Part shown: positions 18,254 to 25,000 of the stretch, piece after piece
Position numbering within the stretch: position 1 is the first letter of the stretch
Layout: every line of letters begins with the position of its first letter
Made by a program: the position numbers and the translations under genes
The notes under the pieces: generated by a model
What the model was told of the DNA's origin: nothing
The model's input: only the letters and a program-made list of their open reading frames with translations
Databases searched by the model: none
Origin: Prorocentrum cordatum
Lineage: Eukaryota > Sar > Dinophyceae > Prorocentrales > Prorocentraceae
NCBI GenBank assembly: GCA_963575745.1
Contig: CAUYUJ010014615.1
Location: 1,672,426-1,697,425, forward strand
Length of the DNA stretch: 25,000 bases
Direction: 5' to 3'

Positions 18254-21156
18254 TTAGCGAGGCCCAGACGAAACTTTTTGTCCCGAGAGCCCTGCGGAGA
18301 AAATAAGGTGGTCCAGGCATCCTTGTCATACCTGAAAACGCACCCCCTATGCGAGCGGGAGTGGGTACGGCTGCCACCAGAGTGGTCAAAGGAGCGATTC
18401 ATAATAACCCAATGCTTGCAATATTGAAACAGCCTCGACGAAAAATCTTCTGGATGTCTTTGCATGTGTGAAACCCAACTAATAGCAGAATCCAAATGGA
18501 AAATAGCCCATGAGACTTCTTTGAACCCCTTGGTTTTACGATTTCTGCGTAAACTGAATTGTTCGGGGGATTCCCCTGGGAGCCTTTTGAGTTTCAACAT
18601 GATCCTGATACATTGATTCTGTGCCTTGGTAATCAAATCCGCCGTCGTCTTGCAAGGGACCCAGGCAGCACCTCTGGATCGTATAATCCCTCCCGCCATG
18701 CAGTTAAGTTTAGAGAGGCGTTTAGACATGGGGATATGCTCATTAATCAGGAACCTACTGTTAGCCCAAAAGGCCTTGTTGATCTGTGAAATACCCTGCT
18801 TGACATCTTCGTGACAGGAGCCAGTGGCGGAGAGAATAGGGCCCAGCACCTTGGCCTCCGGTACTACAGACCAAGATTTCCCGAAGGGGTCTGACCACTT
18901 GTATCCTTGAAAGCAGTAGGGGTATGCCGGGAGGATTTCCCGATCGTCTTTGAGTTTGAGCCGATGTTCATTCCATAGCTCCGACTCTACCAGGGCAGTC
19001 AGAGTTGCAAGATCTTGTTCCGAGGAAGCCACCACAAAGATATTGTCTGACCAGCTGAGAAGAGCGATCCTGAAGTCAAATCCCAACTGCTCGCAGCGAA
19101 TGGAAATTCCCAAAGAAGAATGGGTAATTTTCTCCAGTGTGGAGGCGAAACAATCTTCTACAGAAACGCGCGCCAGTATGCATGCCGTCCCAGCTCCTTG
19201 CATCAACCCACGGTCTCTTTGAATAATCCCAGTGTTTGAGTCCAAAAGTGAAATGGAAACTCGAGGGTTCCTGTGCAACCTGATGCAGCCCACCGCTAAG
19301 AAAAGAGGGACTCCCCGTCCCAATAAACTCCGTAAAACCAACCCATAACGAATCTGGTCATGGTGAGCTTTGATATCAGTAATCCCAACCATTCCTTTGT
19401 TAAAGTGATCTCGGCCATATTCTAAAATGTGGTAGACACTCGTGTGAAGTTCTTGTAATTGTCCACCTTTGCTTAGCCCAAAAATCAGGCCCTTGAGACC
19501 TTTGGACTCAGTGTATGAATCCAGAACTGGCAAAATGGCCCTCGCCACATATGCGTGCCCAATCTTGGCAATAGCAGGCTGAGGAATAACAACTCTAGTT
19601 TGAGAAGGGGTTCCAAAACCTTTGATCTTGTTACCCAGGTGGCCCCCGAATGTGACGTCGTTCCAGAATTCAGGGTTGCCTAAGCAGGCTTGTATGCACC
19701 CCGTGAGCCTTTGGGACCAGCCCGAAACTTTTATAACCGCCGTGCAGGCAAACTCTGCGTCGATCTTTCGGGGGGCCTTGATGTCGTCCAGCGCGTCCTC
19801 TAGCAAGGAAGGGATGATAGGGTCGTCGTAGAAATTGAAAAAACCCAAAGATCGAAGCCAGGCGATGTCCTCCTGGCGCTCCAATTCTGAGAGTCCCCAC
19901 CTCTCTCTATATTCTTCAGCAACCAGTGTGGTACAGCGATCCACTTCAAAAATCTTGACTTGATCTACACAGAAACCCAAAATGGGTAGGAGAGACTTGC
20001 GGGAGGCCCAGACTCGTTTTCCTTGAGAGGCGTTGAGCGCAACCTGAGCCAATTCACGTTGAAGTTTCGTTATCTTGAGCGCTTTCAGTAGGAGCTGACC
20101 CAAGGCGACCCTCGAGGCTTCGTTAAGTTCGGAGTTGAACCGTGTCCTGAGACTCTTGACCCAAAATGGCTCTTCGGCAAATCTCCTAAAACTCCTTGGG
20201 AGGGCCTGAGTCGCTTCGTAAACCTGTCCCAACATATTTTCCCAGAAATCGAAGGAGAGGGTGAGGTCCCTTGGATCGTGATACCTTACCGCACATGAAT
20301 CATGCTGTTCTTCATCATTTAGACGAATAAGTTCCGCTGATTCGGGAAACAGGCCCTGGGCGATCTTCCTGACCTCCAAAATGTTGGTAGGAGTCCAAAG
20401 GAGCGGTCTTCTCTTACGAGCCCGCTGAGGGAAGGCCAGGACATCACAGCCAATAAGGGCATGGTCCCCAGGGACGCCCGCCCAGCAGGCGAAGCAGTCA
20501 AAAGATAGGTCACCCTTGGCGAGAGCAATGTGATCGATCGTGCTATTGGCTTGAGAGAGCGCCTGCTCACCATCGGGCTTCCTAGTGAATTGCATGGAAG
20601 TCTCTTGGAACCTGAGAGGGCACCAATGGAGGTCGAGGTAGGAACAGGCTTCGCAGAACGATCGAAATTTTTGGTCTCCGTTGCCTTGATCTGCATTCAT
20701 GTCCCCCAACCAGGAGAGAGTGGACCCCACAGGGCGGGATCGACCGAGTTGGATGGCACAGTTTAGAGAATCATGGAAAAAATCATGGGCAAGATGAGAG
20801 AAGAGAAAGGATCTGGCATGATGGTGGCGTCCATCGAGACAGTCAGGACGAAGATCAACACGGATAGTTCTCCAATCGCAGACAATGTCTTTCACACGTT
20901 TTCTCAGAGATTTGTGCACAAGCACGCCCATGGCCCTACACCCAGGGCCCGAATGATGACGGTAGAAAGCGTGGCCATTGAAAACGGGGCGAAGTAGCCC
21001 ATCGTTTTGAAGGCAGCCCTTGAAATCCGCCTCTAGGATACAAATTAAGCCCCAGCACTTCAGCTCGAGCAAATCTAGGTTGGCTTGCATTAGAGTCTCG
21101 TCTGCCCACTTGCCTTGCACATTGAGCGCACAAACGAGGCCCCTCACGTAGGCCTC
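18205..21156 (-). CDS. LINE ORF2: APE-type endonuclease and reverse transcriptase
   Basis: ORF2 nicks target DNA and primes reverse transcription. Residues are counted from the GTG at 21147; the frame opens directly after the ORF1 TGA. Endonuclease motifs: LNVQGKW (N9), LEAD (E39), GDMNAD (D149, N151), STIDHI (D205, H206) and GDHALIGCDV (D228, H229). RT motifs: ITDIKAHHDQI (motif A Asp at 591), RGLMQGAGTACILA (motif B, about 646-659) and SWSDNIFV (motif C, D701 followed by N702 where most LINEs have a second Asp), then the thumb-region VLGPILSATG (about 767-776). About 980 residues run without a stop, long enough for a full EN-RT protein with a C-terminal domain. No RNase H or CCHC knuckle is seen. 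The first ATG (residue 20) lies after N9, so initiation there would lose an active-site residue. Confidence 0.9.
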   Translation of the reverse strand, partial: EAYVRGLVCALNVQGKWADETLMQANLDLLELKCWGLICILEADFKGCLQNDGLLRPVFNGHAFYRHHSGPGCRAMGVLVHKSLRKRVKDIVCDWRTIRVDLRPDCLDGRHHHARSFLFSHLAHDFFHDSLNCAIQLGRSRPVGSTLSWLGDMNADQGNGDQKFRSFCEACSYLDLHWCPLRFQETSMQFTRKPDGEQALSQANSTIDHIALAKGDLSFDCFACWAGVPGDHALIGCDVLAFPQRARKRRPLLWTPTNILEVRKIAQGLFPESAELIRLNDEEQHDSCAVRYHDPRDLTLSFDFWENMLGQVYEATQALPRSFRRFAEEPFWVKSLRTRFNSELNEASRVALGQLLLKALKITKLQRELAQVALNASQGKRVWASRKSLLPILGFCVDQVKIFEVDRCTTLVAEEYRERWGLSELERQEDIAWLRSLGFFNFYDDPIIPSLLEDALDDIKAPRKIDAEFACTAVIKVSGWSQRLTGCIQACLGNPEFWNDVTFGGHLGNKIKGFGTPSQTRVVIPQPAIAKIGHAYVARAILPVLDSYTESKGLKGLIFGLSKGGQLQELHTSVYHILEYGRDHFNKGMVGITDIKAHHDQIRYGLVLRSLLGRGVPLFLAVGCIRLHRNPRVSISLLDSNTGIIQRDRGLMQGAGTACILARVSVEDCFASTLEKITHSSLGISIRCEQLGFDFRIALLSWSDNIFVVASSEQDLATLTALVESELWNEHRLKLKDDREILPAYPYCFQGYKWSDPFGKSWSVVPEAKVLGPILSATGSCHEDVKQGISQINKAFWANSRFLINEHIPMSKRLSKLNCMAGGIIRSRGAAWVPCKTTADLITKAQNQCIRIMLKLKRLPGESPEQFSLRRNRKTKGFKEVSWAIFHLDSAISWVSHMQRHPEDFSSRLFQYCKHWVIMNRSFDHSGGSRTHSRSHRGCVFRYDKDAWTTLFSPQGSRDKKFRLGLAKEMLDWVRQPLHLRLQ

Positions 21157-22221
21157 TCAAAGAGAGAGTGCCTCGTCGATGGTGTCTTTCAGCGTCTTGC
21201 GGAGCGCTTCATCGGGGATTTCCTTAAGAGACTCGTGCCACTGAAATTCCCCATCCTTGATAACACCTATCTGATGATCCAAGACAAAAAATTTTCGAGT
21301 CCGAGAGCAAATCACGTAACTGTCTGAGCGATCTCCCATTGCCTTTTCCAGTGCACTTGAAACTGTCTTGAACAATTTTGCTGGGCCCCGCTCCTCCTTA
21401 GTACTGATTTGTCCACACCAGATCAAATTTTCTAAGTACCCAGGAATCTTGAGATCACGGATCGTAGCTGCCGCTTGAAGTCCCACTGTAACCGAGCTCC
21501 ATTTGATCTCAACGCAGCTCCCATATCCAAAAGGAGCAACAATATGCGTGGGCTGGGGAACGTCTGCTTTGCGCAGGATCGCCCGCGCCTTTTCCAGAGC
21601 CTCCTGCTTTTTGAGATTCCAGCCCAAGTTAGTGAGAATAAAGATATCTCTATCTGCCCTTGGGGTGCTGGCCCAAGGCGGACCCTTCTTCCTAGAGGGG
21701 CCCTGACTAGACTGGCTTTCCAGTTGTTTGGCTGCCATTTCTGCGCGCAGAGACTTCTGCTCCAGTTCGACCGCCAGAATCCTCTCGTTGAAGGCTTTCT
21801 GCACCTCAGTCTCACCTGCCTCAAGGTTGGCAAGCTTTACTTCGTGGTCGTTGATCAGGGTGACGGCTACTGAGAATTCCTGGGCCAAGGCCTTTTGAGT
21901 TCCCAGAACGTCAAGTTGTAATGAGTCGATACGGTCCTTGATGGGAGCGATCTTTTTATCGAGGAGCGACTCGAGTTGCACCAAAAAACCGTCAGCCCCT
22001 GTGGCTGTTGGGGCAGCCCCTGAAGATATTGAACCATTCTCTCCCAGGCCCGTACCCTTAGCAGAACCCTTGGCCACCAGTGTTCTCATAGCTTTCGAGG
22101 CCTCTTGCTGATTTTCCTTATCTTCGTCTGCCATCCGAGCGTCGTCTCTCAGTCTTTTCTGCTTATCAATATCTAAAGACAAGAGCTTTTGCATAGTTTC
22201 TCCAATCTGCAAAGTCGGCAT
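21157..22221 (-). CDS. LINE ORF1: coiled-coil, probable RNA-binding protein, 354 aa
   Basis: ORF1 proteins of LINEs bind element RNA and form trimers or larger particles. I start at the ATG at 22219-22221 (MPTLQIGETMQKLL), the first after the 5' leader. The same frame is open further up into Copia sequence, but that is fusion across the insertion border. Residues about 80-170 form a long heptad-rich stretch (LLDKKIAPIKDRIDSLQLDV, FNERILAVELEQKSLRAEMA), a probable coiled coil. The C-terminal part (DIFILTNLGW, KADVPQPTHIVAPFG, RTRKFFVLDHQIGV) has the alternating pattern expected of an RRM-like plus C-terminal domain, as in L1 ORF1p; that comparison is inference from layout. It ends with TGA at 21157-21159, in the same frame as ORF2. 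Confidence 0.75.
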   Translation of the reverse strand: MPTLQIGETMQKLLSLDIDKQKRLRDDARMADEDKENQQEASKAMRTLVAKGSAKGTGLGENGSISSGAAPTATGADGFLVQLESLLDKKIAPIKDRIDSLQLDVLGTQKALAQEFSVAVTLINDHEVKLANLEAGETEVQKAFNERILAVELEQKSLRAEMAAKQLESQSSQGPSRKKGPPWASTPRADRDIFILTNLGWNLKKQEALEKARAILRKADVPQPTHIVAPFGYGSCVEIKWSSVTVGLQAAATIRDLKIPGYLENLIWCGQISTKEERGPAKLFKTVSSALEKAMGDRSDSYVICSRTRKFFVLDHQIGVIKDGEFQWHESLKEIPDEALRKTLKDTIDEALSL

Positions 22222-22386
22222 GGCCGAAAGTGTAAGTACGATCCAATAATCCAAAGTTCGATATGGAAAGCGCCCAATTGACAAAACCCAATAAATTCGC
22301 GAATTCGCCAAATTGAGTCGATACCCCACCAATGAGAGTGATATCCCACTGATAAATCTCACCGATTGAACCCAAATTGAACCAAT
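22222..22386 (-). promoter_or_regulatory. LINE 5' leader, likely internal promoter region
   Basis: About 165 bases lie between the Copia junction and the ORF1 ATG. LINEs carry their promoter inside the 5' leader by family rule; no specific promoter motif is visible here. The leader begins with the 24-base motif at 22362-22385 (two TTCAAT-type half repeats). Confidence 0.4.
22362..22385 (-). repeat. 24-base motif at the LINE 5' end
   Basis: The minus strand reads TTGGTTCAATTT followed by GGGTTCAATCGG, two similar 12-base halves. It recurs at 16873-16896 (21/24), and in looser form (GGGTTCAATTTAGG then ATGGGTTTCAATC) at 13808-13835. Confidence 0.8.
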
Positions 22387-23675
22387 CTCGCTGACCTCGA
22401 CGAAGACGGAGGCAGCAATGGCAGCCGGCGCCCCCCCTCGGCGCCCGCCCCCCCTTGAGCCGGCGCTCCTTGACCTTGAGCCGGCGCTCCTTGACCTCGA
22501 TCTTGGAGGGTCGACAGGAGGTGTCGCCACCGACTCCTGGTTCGTCTCGGATGACTCTGTGGTAGAGTCGCCAGAGCCTGTACTCGCAGTGGGAATTGCC
22601 GCCGACGCTGCATCGTGCCGGTAGTCGTGTAGGTCCTTATACCATGATTGGGCCTCCCGTTGACAACGTTGCAAGGCCTCTGCACTCTGTGTCCACCACC
22701 ACTGAGGTAGCGGATCTGGTACCTTGACGATGTCGCCCTCGTTTGGCTTGTCGGCCCACTTGACGAGAGTGGGCTTGCCAGAAACGATGGACGGGAAGTA
22801 TTCCACATTGTGTGTGTCGAAACGTATCCGACGTCGTGGTTAGGTAGAAACTGTCTTGGCCTTGTGTACGGCCATAAGAAGTTTGTCGCGCACGACGCAA
22901 CTACGGTCGGAGCGGCGCGGACGGCGATTGATAGCAGGAGAGCGTGCTCGAAACCTGGGGGAGCCACGGGATGAACTGCGGCTCGTGGAATGGCGGTTGC
23001 GTCCTCTGTCGCTGCCATATGATCTGTCGCGGCCACGTGGGCTGCCACGTCCACCGCCACGTCCGTCTCCTCGGGAAGATGATCGTGATGATCTACCGTA
23101 TCGACCTCTCGACTGACTGCGAGAGTCGTTAAATTTCATGGAGGATGATCGGGATCGGTCGTATTGGCGGTTGTGGTCACGTCGGTTGTATGAGCCCCCC
23201 GCATTCCGTACCCCCCCGCGTTGCGGAAAGCGTCTGCTCCCTGATCCGCGGGGCGGTGGTCGGCCACGGCTGTCCTGACTGGAAGTCCGCGGGCGGCTGG
23301 GGCTCCTATCTGGTGTCTTCGTACCAGCTGCGAGGTGGGCATATTTGCACTTGTCACCCTTGTGACACTTGTGCTGGACGAAGAAGCTACACTGCGCCAC
23401 GTGCGGGAAGTTGCACTTTTCACCGCGTGCGCGGGTACTGCGCTGGGCGAATTCGAAGCAGAACGGATTCGATCCTGGCTTTTTGGAGCTCGCAGGGGCC
23501 GAGACGCTTCGGCCAGCGTTGCCGCCAGCGCTCGATGCACGGGAAGACCCGCCGTCTCTCCCATCCCTGGAGCAGGTATGCAAAGCCCTGCAACGGTCCC
23601 CATTCCGACAGGCTGTGCAGATGTTCACCTGAGAACGGTTCTCGAACTCGTACCTTAGCTTGTTTTGATTATTCT
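22387..23675 (-). pseudogene. Copia Gag C-terminal part with CCCH zinc fingers
   Basis: The nucleocapsid-like part of Gag binds element RNA. Counting from 23628, a first cluster is C4-x2-C7-x5-C13-x3-H17. A second finger has C57, C72 and H76 but Arg (CGC) at 66, where CX8CX5CX3H needs Cys. A third is complete: C80-x7-C88-x5-C94-x3-H98. A long Arg/Ser/Gly-rich tail with many RS and RG pairs follows. A TAA at 22840-22842 breaks the frame, which continues in phase with VEYFPSIVSGKPTLVKWADK and a Pro/Ser-rich stretch to the LINE junction. CCCH fingers in place of the usual CCHC knuckle are a feature I associate with dinoflagellate Copia elements (from memory). The damaged finger and the stop mark decay. 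Confidence 0.75.
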
Positions 23676-25000
23676 CGGGTTGTTGTTATCTCCAGAACGT
23701 CGAGAATACGTTGGCGAAGCCACACATAGGTACGATTTGGGCCGCTTATCTTCATGCGCTGATATTCATAGATGTCCTGTTTCATCCAGGCATGTCGGCG
23801 AATCTGAATTCGAAATAGAGATTCTAGAATCTTGGGGTCGGGTGCCTCTTTGCAGTCCAACAATAAAGCGTCCCAGTCTGTAACAAATCGTTGCAAATCA
23901 TCACCTTTCGTCCTCAATTCTTTGAGGCGCTCACAATCGTGTAGGTCGTCACCAACCTCTGTCACTTTGTAGGACTGCAGGATGTACCAGTAAATCTGGC
24001 GCCCTTTCAGCATGTGTCCTGCATTGCGTTCTCTGGTTTCGATGAGCCTGATCTGGCATCGCTGATCGGTGGGCAAGGTGTCGCTGAGAGCAGCGCCGAG
24101 TTTGCAATCGATGCTCTCATAGACACCGCTGTCTTGAAAAATCTCCGAAGGTACACTCGGGCTGTTCCGCCACGCATAGGGAGGCGTATGTTCTGGAGGG
24201 GCGCCCTGCAGCGGCCCCAAAGTGATTCCGTACCTCTTGCTGCCACTCGAGCAGCTGTGTGATTTTGGGCGAGACGGGGACTCCGACGGCGTCCGACTCC
24301 TTGATAGGAGTAGTAGTGTTGACCGAAACCGCAGACAGTGGTTGTGAGGGTGTCGGTGCACCGTCGGTAGTTGGTTCTGTGCGCACTGGGGACACGTGGC
24401 GTGTCTGTGCGGAAGCTGCCGCGGAGGCTGCTCCTGGTGGCGTACGTCTTTGTTGTCCTGCAGAAGCGCGCGGTGCTTCAGCGGGCGCTGCCGTCGGCCT
24501 GGAGAGGCAAGGCGAAGGCTGAGGGTGAAGTGTAGCGTCGTTGGTGTGGTCAATCAGTAGATTTGTCCAGTTCGTTATATCCTTGTGTATTTGGTCCACC
24601 TTTTGGCGTGCAGAGTCGTCGGTGTCCCGAGAGCGTTGGGCATGCCGATCAAGGCGTCGCTCATAGGCTCGGAGACGGGCGCATTGTGCCTCCATTTCAC
24701 TTTCAAGACGAGTGAGACACTCCTCAACACGTACTTTTTTTCAGCACCTCTGTCCCGAAGGGCCTGGGAGAGCTCAGACTGCGCGCGGTCGGCCGCCGTC
24801 TTAACTACCTGCAACCTGTCAGCGAAGTGGGCGAAATCGTAGACCGTAGGAGGAGATCCCAGCTGATCAGTCTGGGCTCGTCCGACACGCATCTCTGCCT
24901 GGGCGTCCTGTGCACCAAGTAAACTCTACTCGATCAGAGAGATCCGGTTCGCGAGGGGCTGCACGACAGCGTCGGTCGCATCAAGCCGTTGAGCGATGAC
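23669..25000 (-). pseudogene. Copia Gag N-terminal and core region, frame-broken and cut by the window edge
   Basis: Gag forms the particle shell. From 25,000 down, one frame reads PLANRISLIE, meets a TAG at 24926-24928 and continues with LQVVKTAADRAQSELSQALR. Near 24,730 it shifts to a second frame with RLRAYERRLDRHAQRSRD, a charged probable coiled coil, and a Pro/Thr/Ser-rich linker. Near 24,240 it returns to the first frame with the capsid-like core (WRNSPSVPSEIFQDSGVYES, IYWYILQSYKVTEVGDDLHD, ELRTKGDDLQRFVTDWDALL), matching the layout of Copia Gag domains. Near 23,675 another one-base shift joins the zinc-finger part (NKLRYEFENRSQVNIC). The true start is outside the window. Confidence 0.72.

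Larger units (their letters stand above)
13690..22386 (-). mobile_element. LINE insertion with multiple ORFs inside the Copia element
   Basis: An 8.7-kb block with more balanced base composition than its flanks interrupts the Copia coding sequence. From high to low coordinates it holds a 5' leader, ORF1, ORF2 (endonuclease-RT), an overlapping ORF3, a spacer, ORF4, a broken ORF5/6 and a tail of short tandem repeats. I set the upper border at the 24-base motif 22362-22385 and the lower border just after the repeat tail. I found no clear target-site duplication, so borders may be off by tens of bases. The part below about 16,900 could be a second element, because it starts with a copy of the same 24-base motif. 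Confidence 0.75.
8666..25000 (-). mobile_element. Decayed Ty1/Copia-type LTR retrotransposon, split by a LINE and truncated by the window edge
   Basis: From high to low coordinates the order is Gag, CCCH zinc fingers, protease, integrase, reverse transcriptase, RNase H. Integrase before RT is diagnostic of Copia. About 7.6 kb of Copia sequence is present, excluding the insertion at about 13,690-22,386. The 5' LTR and the start of Gag lie beyond 25,000. At least six frameshifts, three in-frame stops and substitutions in protease, integrase and RNase H active sites show a non-autonomous copy. Unequal drift around intact domain order indicates point decay and not rearrangement. Being split by an insertion on the same strand means it was already in place when the LINE arrived. 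Confidence 0.88.

Overview
The window looks like dinoflagellate nuclear DNA. This is inferred, not shown by a marker gene. Every convincing coding stretch reads on the minus strand, the left flank is very G+C-rich with strong G/C preference at third codon positions, there is a long CA-type microsatellite, and most of the window is decayed retrotransposon of kinds I associate with dinoflagellates: a Copia element with CCCH zinc fingers in Gag, an endonuclease-RT LINE, and an RNase H fragment with a cysteine-pair tail. No rRNA, tRNA, CRISPR or bacterial-type operon was seen.

Layout, left to right. 1-3,516 holds minus-strand coding segments of unrecognised product whose frame changes repeatedly. 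Some changes sit at G or C homopolymers, and one gap holds a purine/pyrimidine repeat with a perfect 13-bp inverted repeat that may be an intron. 3,517-6,389 is largely gene-free and contains a CA array (4,160-4,620), a TC/AT array (5,398-5,493) and GGA arrays (6,205-6,349). 6,390-7,791 is an RNase H fragment with its catalytic residues retained and one in-frame stop. 8,666-25,000 is a Copia-type element running off the right edge, in the order Gag, zinc fingers, protease, integrase, RT, RNase H from high to low coordinates. It is dead: frameshifts, stops and lost catalytic residues in protease, integrase and RNase H.

An 8.7-kb insertion (about 13,690-22,386, same strand) splits the Copia element between the Gag zinc-finger region and the protease. 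It carries a LINE with ORF1 (coiled coil plus basic C-terminal domain) and ORF2 (apurinic-type endonuclease plus RT), both in long undamaged frames. ORF2 follows ORF1 in the same frame after a single TGA and has no ATG before its first endonuclease motif. Three or four further ORFs that I cannot assign follow ORF2. The first overlaps ORF2 in the -1 frame. A 24-base motif at the 5' end of the insertion recurs, 21/24 identical, at the ORF3/ORF4 boundary and in looser form at the 3' tail, so the downstream ORFs are either cargo of an unusually long LINE or a second related element placed next to the first.

The best candidate for something undescribed is this multi-ORF LINE: an ORF1-TGA-ORF2 arrangement, a -1 overlapping ORF3 and unassigned ORF4 to ORF6. 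The rest is repeat decay and one unidentified, possibly intron-bearing gene at the left edge.
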